DNA of 64,000 nt. Origin: an uncultured bacterium (lineage in GTDB: Bacteria; Cloacimonadota; Cloacimonadia; Cloacimonadales; Cloacimonadaceae). The notes under the pieces were generated by a model. That model had not been told where the DNA came from. It worked only from the letters and a program-made list of their open reading frames with translations, and ran no database searches. The number at the start of each line of letters is the position of its first letter. The first letter of the stretch is position 1. Below are positions 43,438-51,324 of the stretch, piece after piece. The stretch lies in contig CALDSN010000098.1 in assembly GCA_937924555.1 (NCBI GenBank), positions 40,858 to 104,857 on the forward strand, read 5' to 3'. The translations under genes were made by a program, and so were the position numbers.

Positions 43438-44343
43438 TCAGCCAATCTCCAGCATTCGGGTAATGCTCTGCTTTGCCTTCTCGGCAATAGCAGGCTCCAC
43501 TTTGATGAGGTGCTGGTGTTGAAGGAGAGCTTGATACACATGCTCCATAGTAGTCTTCTTCATGTTCTTACATGCTGCTTGGGTAGATAGGGCATGCATC
43601 TGTTTTTCGGGATAAAGGTGCTTCAAATACTTGGTGAAGGTGGCTTCTGTGGCGATTATTGCCTTATCTCCCGTCTCCATCCATTTTGCCATTCCCCCGG
43701 TGCTCATCACCAGGTCTGCATGGCGCAGGATGTCTTCATCGCACTCAGGATGCGCCAACAGCGTATAATCTGGGTACTTCTCTTTCATGTTTAGCACCTG
43801 TTGCTCTGTGAAGCCCCATTGATGCACCGGGCAATAACCATGCCAGGTAATCACTTCTCTACTGCTTTGCGCCCCAGCCCATGCCCCAAGGTTTTTGTCT
43901 GGAACAAACAGGATAGGTTTGTCTTCAGGCAATGATTGTAACACCTTCACGGCATTGGAAGAGGTGCAACAGATGTCGCTCTCTGCTTTTACCTGCACAC
44001 TGGAATTAACATAGCACACCACCGGTGATCCGGGATGACGGCTCTTGAAGTCCCTCAGTTGGGCGGCATTAATCATATCTGCCATGGGACAACCCGCATC
44101 GAGGGCAGGCAGCAGGATTTCGCTATTTGGGTTCAGGATGGCTGCTGTTTCTGCCATGAAGCGCACTCCGCAAAAAACTATCACTTCAGCATCCAATTGC
44201 GATGCCAATATGGAGAGCTGCAGGGAGTCTCCCCGATAGTCTGCCAAGTCCTGTATCTCCACAGCTTGGTAGTTATGCGCCAGGATAACGGCGGATTTTT
44301 CTTCTTTCAGCTTCTGTATCTTCTTCTTTAAGTCGGTATTCAT
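43438..44343 (-). CDS. nadA: Quinolinate synthase A
   Basis: 301 residues, the usual bacterial length. Condenses iminoaspartate with dihydroxyacetone phosphate using a 4Fe-4S cluster. Seen: AVILAHNYQAVEIQDLAD, FCGVRFMAETA, DAGCPMADM with the first cluster cysteine, CYVNSS and CCTSSNA, FVPDKNLG, HPECDEDI, STGGMAKWM and the C-terminal QAACKNMKKTTM. The start has GAGGAT upstream. No nadB or nadC occurs in the window, so the iminoaspartate source is elsewhere. Confidence 0.96.
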   Translation of the reverse strand: MNTDLKKKIQKLKEEKSAVILAHNYQAVEIQDLADYRGDSLQLSILASQLDAEVIVFCGVRFMAETAAILNPNSEILLPALDAGCPMADMINAAQLRDFKSRHPGSPVVCYVNSSVQVKAESDICCTSSNAVKVLQSLPEDKPILFVPDKNLGAWAGAQSSREVITWHGYCPVHQWGFTEQQVLNMKEKYPDYTLLAHPECDEDILRHADLVMSTGGMAKWMETGDKAIIATEATFTKYLKHLYPEKQMHALSTQAACKNMKKTTMEHVYQALLQHQHLIKVEPAIAEKAKQSITRMLEIG

Positions 44344-44354
44344 GCTATCCTCAT

Positions 44355-44789
44355 TTATTGTCCGGTATGTCCAAACCCACCAGACTGTCTCTCGCTGGCA
44401 TCAAGAGTATCCGATTCCACTAATTCAGGTATTGCCACAGGGCATATCACCAACTGTGCAATGCGCATTTTTGCTTCGATGCTAAATGTATCTTTACCCA
44501 TGTTTATCAGGATCACTTTAATCTCACCCCGGTAGTCCGCATCAATGGTGCCGGGGCTATTCAACACACTAACTCCATGCTTCAATGCCAAGCCGCTGCG
44601 AGGGCGAACCTGTCCTTCATAACCTTGGGGGATCTGCATGGCAATTCCCGTGGGAACTGCAACGATATCGCCCGCTTGCAGGTTGACAGGCTCGGTAATA
44701 TCGGCAAACAGATCGAAGCCGGAAGCATGCTCCGTCATGCGCTGCGGCACTGTGGCAGAGGGGCTAAGCCTGGTAAAAGCAAGCTTCAT
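44355..44789 (-). CDS. dut: Deoxyuridine 5'-triphosphate nucleotidohydrolase (dUTPase)
   Basis: 144 residues, typical trimeric dUTPase. All five motifs are visible: ASGFDLFADI, RPRSGLALKHG, GTIDADYRGEIKVILIN (catalytic Asp in DADYRG), RIAQLVI and the C-terminal RQSGGFGHTG arm. Hydrolyses dUTP to dUMP. The family 4 uracil-DNA glycosylase elsewhere in the window complements it. Its ATG overlaps the ispA stop by 4 bp. Confidence 0.96.
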   Translation of the reverse strand: MKLAFTRLSPSATVPQRMTEHASGFDLFADITEPVNLQAGDIVAVPTGIAMQIPQGYEGQVRPRSGLALKHGVSVLNSPGTIDADYRGEIKVILINMGKDTFSIEAKMRIAQLVICPVAIPELVESDTLDASERQSGGFGHTGQ

Positions 44790-45676
44790 GATTTGCGGGT
44801 TAGCAGGTATTCTGCCAGGATATCCAGCTTAAGGGCTTTCTCTCCTAAGGGAGCTATTATCTGCCGCGCTTTTTCGGTTAATTCTGCGGCTTTGGCACGG
44901 GATTCCTCGATGCCATAAACAGAGGGGAAAGTGGCTTTGCTCACTCCGGCATCTTTACCAATGCTTTTCCCCAGCTCTTCCTGCGAGCCCTCGATATCCA
45001 AAAGATCGTCCACTATCTGGAACACCAGCCCAATAAGTCTGCCATATTCTTCAATCAGTTTCAGCTCGTTTTCCGGGGCACCACCAGCCAAAGCACCGAA
45101 GCGCAGGCAGATATTTATCAAACGGGCGGTTTTATTCTCATGGATATAATTCAGGGTCTTCTTGTCCACTTTCTTGCCTTCGGATTCGATATCCACCATC
45201 TGTCCGGCAATCAAGCCCTTAATGCCCACTTCCTGAGCCAACTCACGAATGAACTGCACCCGTAGGGAGGCATCAATCTCAGCTAAGGTTATCAGTTCGA
45301 AAGCACTTATCAACAGTGCATCTCCCGCCAGCAAGGCAACCCCTTCGCCAAACATGGCATGGCAGGATTTCTTTCCTCTGCGGTATTCGTCGTCATCAAT
45401 ATCCGGCAGGTCATCGTGAATAAGCGAGAAAGTGTGGATCATCTCGATGGCAGCTGCCACGGGAGTAATTGGCTCCACATCTTCGCTATACATCCCAAAT
45501 GCCAACAGGGTAAGGTAGGGACGCAAACGTTTTCCACCGGCAAACACGCTATAGCGAATGGCTTTATGTATCTCTTTGGGATATTCATCCTTACGGGGGA
45601 GGAATCTATCCAGAATGATATTTACCAACTCCTGCTTCTCTTTCATGTCCTTTTTAAGCAGTATCTTTCTATCCAT
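44786..45676 (-). CDS. ispA: Polyprenyl (farnesyl/geranylgeranyl) diphosphate synthase
   Basis: 296 residues. GGKRLRP at about 48, the first aspartate-rich motif HDDLPDIDDDEYRRG (DDxxxxD bacterial form), GLIAGQMVDIESEGKK and the second motif FQIVDDLLDIEG. The ATG at 45676 is preceded by GGAGG at 6 nt and overlaps the xseB stop by 8 bp. Chain length cannot be fixed by eye; the xseB-ispA neighbourhood favours farnesyl diphosphate. Provides precursors for undecaprenyl phosphate and quinones. Confidence 0.93.
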   Translation of the reverse strand: MDRKILLKKDMKEKQELVNIILDRFLPRKDEYPKEIHKAIRYSVFAGGKRLRPYLTLLAFGMYSEDVEPITPVAAAIEMIHTFSLIHDDLPDIDDDEYRRGKKSCHAMFGEGVALLAGDALLISAFELITLAEIDASLRVQFIRELAQEVGIKGLIAGQMVDIESEGKKVDKKTLNYIHENKTARLINICLRFGALAGGAPENELKLIEEYGRLIGLVFQIVDDLLDIEGSQEELGKSIGKDAGVSKATFPSVYGIEESRAKAAELTEKARQIIAPLGEKALKLDILAEYLLTRKS

Positions 45677-45911
45677 TTACATCCTCCGAAGCTTTGGGAT
45701 TGGTTATCTGAGAACTAAGCAGCTTTATCTTGGCTTCGGCTTCTCCCAAACGGCTTTGGCAGTGGTTCAGGTAAGCAACGCCTTCCTCATATAATCTCAA
45801 GAGTTCATCCAGCTTGGTATCTCCTCCGGATAGGCGTTCAACAATGCTTTCAAGCTCTTCCAGGGCAGATTCGAAGCTCAAGGGGCTAATTTTATCTGTT
45901 ATGGCACTCAT
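45669..45911 (-). CDS. xseB: Exodeoxyribonuclease VII small subunit
   Basis: 80 residues, matching XseB: SFESALEELESIVERLSGGDTKLDELLRLYEEG (in two parts) and the coiled helical tail LNHCQSRLGEAEAKIKLL. Small partner of XseA; xseA itself is not in the window. GGAGAG precedes the ATG. First of the tight xseB-ispA-dut-nadA run, with a promoter candidate just upstream. Confidence 0.95.
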   Translation of the reverse strand: MSAITDKISPLSFESALEELESIVERLSGGDTKLDELLRLYEEGVAYLNHCQSRLGEAEAKIKLLSSQITNPKASEDVNG

Positions 45912-45942
45912 GATAAATCTCTCCCATTATCTATTTCACGCC

Positions 45943-45971
45943 TGTTTACAGAGGTTCTCTGTTTTTGTCAA
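45943..45971 (-). promoter_or_regulatory. Sigma70-type promoter candidate for xseB-ispA-dut-nadA run
   Basis: On the minus strand TTGACA (45971-45966) and TAAACA (45948-45943) are spaced by exactly 17 bp; the leader would be about 25-30 nt. The -35 box overlaps the thiN stop codon, so thiN may be read both through and separately from this run. Confidence 0.5.
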
Positions 45972-46621
45972 TTAGAAAGTGTAATAATTGCCAAAGCCAC
46001 ACCACTTTGGACTTCTATCCTTGCCTCTTCCGCTTCAATTTCGTTGCTGATCCCCCGGCTTTGCTCTTTGCTGATGCACAAACGGTACAGCGAATACTTA
46101 AGCCCTAGGGAGTTAACAAACTCCACCTTGTCACTAAGCGGGATCAGGGAGAGGGTATGCCCTTCGTGACCATATAGTGTAGTGGTTTCGTGGATGATAA
46201 ATATCTGTTGCCTTTCATTTTCTACCCGAAGCTGCACCCCACTATCCACAGCCATCAGCAGGTTTTGCACAATTGCCATGGCATGGTCGAAGCGTCCCTG
46301 CATGTCGTTGCAGATAATAATCTCCCGAAAGCCTTGCTCCATAGCCCACCTGATGGCAAGCTCCGTATCAGTTTCTTTCTTCTCGGCAGGATGACGGATA
46401 ATGGTTGTTTGAGGATACTTTGCCAAGAGTGAGCCCTCAACTGAATCCATATCTCCGATGATGATGCTAGGTTCTAAGCCCAACTCGTTGATACGCTGCA
46501 AGCCGCTATCTACGGCGATCAGGCAATCACGGACTGAGATGCTTTCGTAGCGTGATACTATTTGCCGGGGAGCGTGATTTGTAAAAAGAAATGCTTTTGG
46601 GGTGGCATCAGCGAGATGCAT
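45968..46621 (-). CDS. thiN: Thiamine pyrophosphokinase
   Basis: 217 residues. N-terminal catalytic domain with LIAVDSGLQRI, IIIGDMDSV, the key KKETDTELAIRWA and NDMQGRFDHAMA; C-terminal thiamine-binding beta domain with SLIPLSDKVEF and SRGISNEI. Makes thiamine diphosphate from thiamine, the cofactor of the PFOR and KOR enzymes encoded in this window. No TPP riboswitch was seen. Overlaps the M23 peptidase gene by 14 bp and has no clear ribosome-binding site, so translation may depend on coupling. Confidence 0.94.
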   Translation of the reverse strand: MHLADATPKAFLFTNHAPRQIVSRYESISVRDCLIAVDSGLQRINELGLEPSIIIGDMDSVEGSLLAKYPQTTIIRHPAEKKETDTELAIRWAMEQGFREIIICNDMQGRFDHAMAIVQNLLMAVDSGVQLRVENERQQIFIIHETTTLYGHEGHTLSLIPLSDKVEFVNSLGLKYSLYRLCISKEQSRGISNEIEAEEARIEVQSGVALAIITLSN

Positions 46622-47519
46622 AGGCAGGTTCGTCTATCCGGTTCAGATAGGCAATGGGGTTTAGCTTTTCCTCGTTCCGGCGCACTTCGTAATGCAGATG
46701 CGGTCCAGTTGACCTTCCCGAATTACCCATTAAGCCAATTATCTGCCCTTTGCTTACTTCTTCGCCCACACGCACCAAATAGCTGTAAAGATGAGCATAA
46801 ACTGTTTCGTAGCCATTCTCGTGATTTATAATCAATCGCTTGCCATATCCTGTGTCATAATCTTGTTTGCTAACAACACCCTTTGCTGTGGCATACACGG
46901 GAGTGCCGGCTTGATTGGCAATATCAATTCCATAATGGAATTCAATCTCATTGCTGATGGGATGCACCCGCAAGCCCCAACCATCCGAGATGCGTCCAAA
47001 ACTGGGGTAGATGGAGGGCATGCTATCCGGGGTTATCTCCCCTTCCGGCAAACCATATACAGTGGCATTGCCAAGCTCTGGATGGGACACATAGGATAGG
47101 ATATACACCAGCTTCTGTTCCAGGTCATTAATCTGGTTCTTAAGGGCGGGGTCATAGGCAAAATCTGTCTGCTTTGCTCCAAGCTCCGGACTGTAAGAAG
47201 GATAAACCTTTTCGCTGGGTTCCGTCTTCACTCGCAGGGTATCCAGCATCACATAGATGGAATCCACCGTGGCAGCATAGAAATCCACTTTGTTGCGCAG
47301 ACTGTTATTCTCTGTTTCCAGTTGTTCCAGCTTGGCTGTACGTTTGGATAAACCTCTGCCATACACCAAACTGAACACTGAAGAGCCAACTAGCAATACA
47401 ATGAATATCACCAACGCCGCAAAGCTCCAGCGGGGTAACAGCAGATACCGCTCCTCTCCATCCGGGGTTATTTGATAGCTTATCTTAAGCTTATGCGGGG
47501 GTAGAAATTCGTGGGACAT
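46608..47519 (-). CDS. M23 family metallopeptidase, membrane-anchored
   Basis: 303 residues. Cytoplasmic basic stretch, one membrane helix (about 31-53), a coiled coil (KLEQLETENNSLRNKVDF) and a C-terminal LytM/M23 domain with zinc motifs HYGIDIANQ (HxxxD) and GPHLHYEVRRN (HxH). Such proteins cut peptidoglycan cross-links; all metal ligands are present, so it is probably active. First gene of the long minus-strand run, which also encodes an FtsX-like protein. Confidence 0.93.
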   Translation of the reverse strand: MSHEFLPPHKLKISYQITPDGEERYLLLPRWSFAALVIFIVLLVGSSVFSLVYGRGLSKRTAKLEQLETENNSLRNKVDFYAATVDSIYVMLDTLRVKTEPSEKVYPSYSPELGAKQTDFAYDPALKNQINDLEQKLVYILSYVSHPELGNATVYGLPEGEITPDSMPSIYPSFGRISDGWGLRVHPISNEIEFHYGIDIANQAGTPVYATAKGVVSKQDYDTGYGKRLIINHENGYETVYAHLYSYLVRVGEEVSKGQIIGLMGNSGRSTGPHLHYEVRRNEEKLNPIAYLNRIDEPAYASR

Positions 47520-47594
47520 GGCTTTCTAAACAATCCTTAATTAAGATTCAGTTGCAGCACTTCGGTGCAAGTTTCGTGCCAAGGGGTAAGCAAA

Positions 47595-47671
47595 ATGGCA
47601 TCCCGTAGGGGAATCGAACCCCTGTTGCGTGACTGAGAATCACGAGTCCTAGGCCACTAGACGAACGGGAC
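47595..47671 (-). tRNA. tRNA-Glu (anticodon CTC)
   Basis: Cloverleaf on the minus strand: acceptor GTCCCGT/ACGGGAT (first pair G-T), anticodon stem CGTGA/TCACG with loop TTCTCAG, T arm GGGGTTCGATTCCCC, discriminator G and an encoded CCA. Confidence 0.95.
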
Positions 47672-47711
47672 GAATAACAAGCGGTTTTCATAAAATGGCA
47701 AAACCAAAAAA

Positions 47712-47786
47712 CTGGCGACCCCTAGGGGAATCGAACCCCTCTTGCAAGAATGAAAATCTTGAGTCCTGACCGATAGACGAAGGGGT
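47712..47786 (-). tRNA. tRNA-Glu (anticodon TTC)
   Basis: Minus strand: acceptor GACCCCT/AGGGGTC, anticodon stem CAAGA/TCTTG with loop TTTTCAT, T arm GGGGTTCGATTCCCC, discriminator G and encoded CCA. T arm identical to the neighbouring Glu gene. Confidence 0.95.
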
Positions 47787-47792
47787 CGCAAA

Positions 47793-47868
47793 CTGGTGAT
47801 CCAGGGCAGGCTCGAACTGCCGACTCTCTGCTTAAAAGGCAGATACTCTACCACTGAGTTACTGGACC
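47793..47868 (-). tRNA. tRNA-Lys (anticodon TTT)
   Basis: Minus strand: acceptor GGTCCAG/CTGGATC, anticodon stem TCTGC/GCAGA with loop CTTTTAA, T arm GGCAGTTCGAGCCTGCC, discriminator A and encoded CCA. First of the Lys-Glu-Glu cluster. A TTGACA on the minus strand at 47918-47913 may be its -35 box, although no good -10 is seen at 16-18 bp. Confidence 0.96.
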
Positions 47869-48198
47869 TATTTTCGGTTAAGTTTTCTCACCAAATTTAG
47901 GAGCCCGGTTTCTGTCAAGGAAAAAGTGGTTGCTTTTCTGCCACATACCACTCATTTACATTCTGTCACGCATTTCTGAAGCATGACTATGGGAGTGTCT
48001 TTCCTTATTTGTTGCTATCTGAGTTGTTTGCTGGCTTCCGAGGGCATGAATTAGGTTGACAGATTTGATATTATGCAATTTATGCTTGCGGCTATCTCAG
48101 TTTACTTACTGGCACAGCTTGATATAGCCATGTAGTGTAGATTGAATGTTGTACGCTTTTCGATGCACTCATCTAATAAGAATAAGTGGGAGTCCCCT
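47869..48198. other. 330-bp intergenic stretch
   Basis: Divergent gap between the tRNA cluster (-) and a truncated exported ORF (+). Besides the two TTGACA boxes (minus 47918-47913; plus 48056-48061, with TATGCT 19 bp on) nothing recognisable is present. Confidence 0.5.
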
Positions 48199-48342
48199 AT
48201 GAAACAGTTGTTGTTGATTTTGATTACATTGTGCTTTGTTGTGATTAGCTATGCCCAAACCCCTGTATGGCAATGGACTACCGGAGCAACTGTGAGCGGA
48301 AGTCAGTTTTGTAAAGATGCTTGCTTTGATAGTAATTGCTAA
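48199..48342 (+). pseudogene. Truncated exported protein, 47 residues
   Basis: ATG at 48199 with TGGGAG at 6 nt. A clear signal peptide (MKQLLLILITLCFVVISYAQ) is followed by TPVWQWTTGATVSGSQFCKD and ends DSNC. The mature part looks like the first strand of SBBP-type beta-propeller exported proteins, which start with a PxWQWxxxA segment followed by a DSNGN turn. The frame stops exactly at that turn, so this is probably the 5' stump of a deleted gene. A genuine 27-residue secreted peptide is the alternative. Confidence 0.5.
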
Positions 48343-48404
48343 ACTTGGTGGAGAGCTGTAGTGACCTTTGACATTTACAATATGCTTGCTCTAACTCACG
48401 CTTG

Positions 48405-49268
48405 ATGCACTACCAAACCTATAAACGGATTCTCTCGCCCTCTGGGGGGATGAATATCTACCGGGGCTGTAATCACGGTTGTATTTATTGCGACAGTCGC
48501 AGCAAATGCTACGGTATGCTGCACGATTTCGAGGATATAGAAGTAAAAACTGATGCTCCAGTTATGCTGAGAGAAGAGCTTAAATCCAAACGTAAAAAGT
48601 GTATCATCGGCACCGGGGCTATGAGCGATCCATACATTCCCCTGGAAGCAGAACTGCAATACACTCGCAGGTGCCTGATGGAGATTGCGGAGCAAGGCTT
48701 TGGCTTAGCGATACAAACGAAATCCAAGCTCATCCTGCGAGATTTGGATTTACTGCAAGAGATTAACCGCAATGCCCGTTGTGTGGTGCAAATGACGCTA
48801 ACCACATACAATGAATCTCTATGTAAGCTGCTGGAACCGGATGTGTGCGGCACTGCCGAAAGAGTGGAAGTATTACAGATACTGCATGACAATCATATTC
48901 CCACCGTGGTGTGGCTGTGCCCTATCCTGCCTTTTATCAACGATACGGAGGATAATCTGCGTGGAATATTGGGTTATTGCCGAGAAGTGGGAGTGCGAGG
49001 CATCCTGAACTTCGGAATTGGCATGACTCTGCGCGAAGGTAACCGAGAATACTTCTATGCCAAGCTGGATCAGCATTTTCCATTGCTACGGCAGCGTTAT
49101 GTAAGGAGTTATGGCAACAGCTATATCCTCAACTCTCCCAATCACAAAAGCCTGATGCGCATCTTCAATGCTTATTGCGATGAGGCTGGTATCTTATATG
49201 GTGAGAACAGGATATTTGCATATTTGAGGCAGTGGGAACCGGATGCTGAGCAATTGGAGATTTTCTAA
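48405..49268 (+). CDS. Radical SAM protein, DNA repair photolyase-like (COG1533)
   Basis: 287 residues from the ATG at 48405 (a TTG stands one codon earlier). The radical-SAM cluster motif CNHGCIYC follows NIYRG near residue 20; GTGAMSDPYIPLE and VVQMTLTTYNESLCKLLEP are typical of the SplB-like group formerly named DNA repair photolyases. The reaction is unknown for this subfamily. No strong ribosome-binding site. Isolated gene between a truncated ORF and a palindromic repeat. Confidence 0.85.
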   Translation: MHYQTYKRILSPSGGMNIYRGCNHGCIYCDSRSKCYGMLHDFEDIEVKTDAPVMLREELKSKRKKCIIGTGAMSDPYIPLEAELQYTRRCLMEIAEQGFGLAIQTKSKLILRDLDLLQEINRNARCVVQMTLTTYNESLCKLLEPDVCGTAERVEVLQILHDNHIPTVVWLCPILPFINDTEDNLRGILGYCREVGVRGILNFGIGMTLREGNREYFYAKLDQHFPLLRQRYVRSYGNSYILNSPNHKSLMRIFNAYCDEAGILYGENRIFAYLRQWEPDAEQLEIF

Positions 49269-49282
49269 GCCCTTTCTTGGAA

Positions 49283-49340
49283 TCATTGCATGATCATTGC
49301 ATGTTTATTACGGACAAAACATGCAATGATTAGGTAATGA
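49283..49340. repeat. Intergenic palindrome, family B, copy 3
   Basis: TCATTGCATGATCATTGCAT (49283-49302) pairs with ATGCAATGATTAGGTAATGA (49321-49340) with three mismatches, around a loop containing CGGACAAAA. The right arm is identical to copy 2 at 37340, and the loop matches copy 1 at 29745. It follows the radical SAM gene by 14 bp. Confidence 0.8.
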
Positions 49341-49472
49341 TTATGCAATTCAAGCAAGGAGGTCTATGCCGAAGCGAGAAGAAAAACCTGCTTGATTAAG
49401 GAGACCAAAAAAACACTTGACCAATATAAGCATATCTTATATGGGGAAGAATATGATAAAAATGGAGCCAAA

Positions 49473-49784
49473 ATGAACATACATTTTCGTGATGTCCAGA
49501 CCGGCAGCGTGGAAGCCAGAGCAATTCTGGAGATAGCTGAGGGAGTGTTTTTGAACGAAGTAACCATCTTGAACATTGATGGTGAAACGGTGGTGGAGTT
49601 CCCCCGTAAGAGCTTTGTGGGCAAAACCAAACGAACTTTCTATATCGATATCATCACCTTTGAAGATAACGATAAACGCATAGTGTGGGAACTGGAAGTG
49701 AAAAAAGCCTATCGTGAGTGGCGTAAGACGAACAAGAAAGTCCTTGTATATGAAGAAAATAAGATAAATGGAGGATCATCATGA
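49473..49784 (+). CDS. SpoVG-like small protein
   Basis: 103 residues from the ATG at 49473, with GGAG at 5 nt; the frame is open further upstream but without a credible start. The core (NIHFRDVQTGSVEARAILEI, VFLNEVTILNIDGETVVEFP, then a KR-rich turn and FYIDIITFED) follows the pattern of SpoVG: a short beta protein with a conserved PxK/R turn that binds nucleic acid. The basic C-terminal tail is longer than in Bacillus SpoVG. The match is by pattern only. Its stop overlaps the aminotransferase start (ATGA), linking it to the kor operon. Confidence 0.6.
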   Translation: MNIHFRDVQTGSVEARAILEIAEGVFLNEVTILNIDGETVVEFPRKSFVGKTKRTFYIDIITFEDNDKRIVWELEVKKAYREWRKTNKKVLVYEENKINGGSS

Positions 49785-50995
49785 TCACCGATTTGCAAGA
49801 TATCCTATCGACCAATATCAAGGGTATGAAGCGTTCCGCAATTCGCGAACTGCTGAAGTATCTTGGAACTCCGGGCCTGATCTCCTTTTCCGGAGGTTTT
49901 CCCAGCCCTGCTTCCTTCCCCACGGAAGAGCTGAAAGAGATAATTACGGACGTTATGGACAATGAGGCTGCCTATGCCCTGCAATATGGTGCCACAGAGG
50001 GAGATATCCTGCTGCGCACCTTGTTGGTGGAGCGTTACAAAGCCAGCGGCGTGGACATGAGCATCGATAATATGATCATCACCACTGCCTCACAGCAGGC
50101 TTTGGATCTCATTGCCAAGATGTTCATCAATCGTGGCGACTATGTAATCGTGGGCTTGCCCTCCTATCTGGGTGGACTTTCTGCCTTCAATTCATACGGA
50201 GCTAATATGGTTGGCATCCCCATGGATGAGGAAGGCGAAGACCCCAACATCCTTGAAGCCAAGCTGATAGAGCTTATCGGCATGGGTAAGAAACCGAAGT
50301 TTATCTATCTGATTCCTGATTTCCAGAACCCAGCGGGGGTAACTATGAGCGAACGCCGCCGCAAAGAAATCCTGGAATTGGCATATAAGTATGATGTGCT
50401 TATTATCGAGGATAGTCCCTATCGCGAGCTTCGCTATGAAGGTACTGCACAAAAGACCATCTATGAAATGGACGGAACAGGTCATGTGGTGCTGCTTGGC
50501 ACTTTCAGCAAGATATTCTGCCCCGGATTCCGCATTGGTTGGGTGGTAGGACATCCCGATGTGCTGGATAAAATCGTGGTGGGCAAACAGGCAACAGACC
50601 TATGCACCCCGCCCTTCACCCAACGCATTGCTGCCCGTTATATCGAGAGAGGCTTCCTGGATCCCAAGATTGCCGAAATCCGCAAGATGTATGCCAAGAA
50701 ACAACAGAATATGCTTAAGTCTCTGGAAGAATACATGCCCGAGGAAGTAAGCTGGACGCACCCTGAAGGCGGATTGTTCTTGATGGCGCATGGACCGGAA
50801 AACCTGGATACCAATGCCATCCTGCTGGATTGTATCAAGGAAGCCAATGTTGCTTATGTTGCCGGAAACAGCTTCTTCTGCGATGGTAGCGGGAACAACA
50901 CCATGCGCTTGAACTTCAGCTATGAAGATATCGAGAAAAACACCGAAGGCTGCCAACGCTTGGGTGCCTTCCTGAAGAAAGTAATCAAGAAATAA
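49781..50995 (+). CDS. Class I PLP aminotransferase (2-aminoadipate/aromatic-type, LysN/MocR-like fold)
   Basis: 404 residues. ISFSGGFPSPASFP, YGATEGDILLRTLL, TASQQALDLIAKMF, IPDFQNPAGVTMS, DSPYRELRY and the Schiff-base lysine in GTFSKIFCPGFRIGW place it in the LysN/AroIV-like branch without a GntR DNA-binding domain. Such enzymes use 2-oxoglutarate as amino acceptor with broad specificity. Lies 20 bp upstream of korD in one operon, so it likely feeds oxo-acids to the ferredoxin oxidoreductase (inference). Confidence 0.92.
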   Translation: MITDLQDILSTNIKGMKRSAIRELLKYLGTPGLISFSGGFPSPASFPTEELKEIITDVMDNEAAYALQYGATEGDILLRTLLVERYKASGVDMSIDNMIITTASQQALDLIAKMFINRGDYVIVGLPSYLGGLSAFNSYGANMVGIPMDEEGEDPNILEAKLIELIGMGKKPKFIYLIPDFQNPAGVTMSERRRKEILELAYKYDVLIIEDSPYRELRYEGTAQKTIYEMDGTGHVVLLGTFSKIFCPGFRIGWVVGHPDVLDKIVVGKQATDLCTPPFTQRIAARYIERGFLDPKIAEIRKMYAKKQQNMLKSLEEYMPEEVSWTHPEGGLFLMAHGPENLDTNAILLDCIKEANVAYVAGNSFFCDGSGNNTMRLNFSYEDIEKNTEGCQRLGAFLKKVIKK

Positions 50996-51015
50996 AAATA
51001 TAACCTGGAGGTACG

Positions 51016-51315
51016 ATGTCCAACAAAGTCGAAAAAGACAGAATGGGCATGATCATTCGTGCGGAAGACACTCCGGAAAAGATGGAAGTGGAAGTTACCG
51101 AGGTTAAAGCACCCGGTGATGACGATTCTCCCGTACTGATCTATTACAATTGGTGCAAGAAGTGCGGTATCTGCGTAGCTTTTTGCCCCACCGGCTGCTT
51201 GGGAAGAAAGAGCGATGGCTCACCCTATGTGGCAGCACCCGAAAAGTGTATTCACTGTGAAACCTGCGACCGCTTGTGTCCTGATTTCGCCATAACCGGC
51301 GCAAAGGACCGTTGA
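51016..51315 (+). CDS. korD: 2-oxoglutarate:ferredoxin oxidoreductase, delta (ferredoxin) subunit
   Basis: 99 residues with two 4Fe-4S motifs, CKKCGICVAFCP and CIHCETCDRLCP. It transfers electrons from the TPP site to external ferredoxin. GGAGG stands four bases before the ATG. The order delta-alpha-beta-gamma is usual for four-subunit KOR. Confidence 0.92.
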   Translation: MSNKVEKDRMGMIIRAEDTPEKMEVEVTEVKAPGDDDSPVLIYYNWCKKCGICVAFCPTGCLGRKSDGSPYVAAPEKCIHCETCDRLCPDFAITGAKDR

Positions 51316-51324
51316 GGAGAAAAG

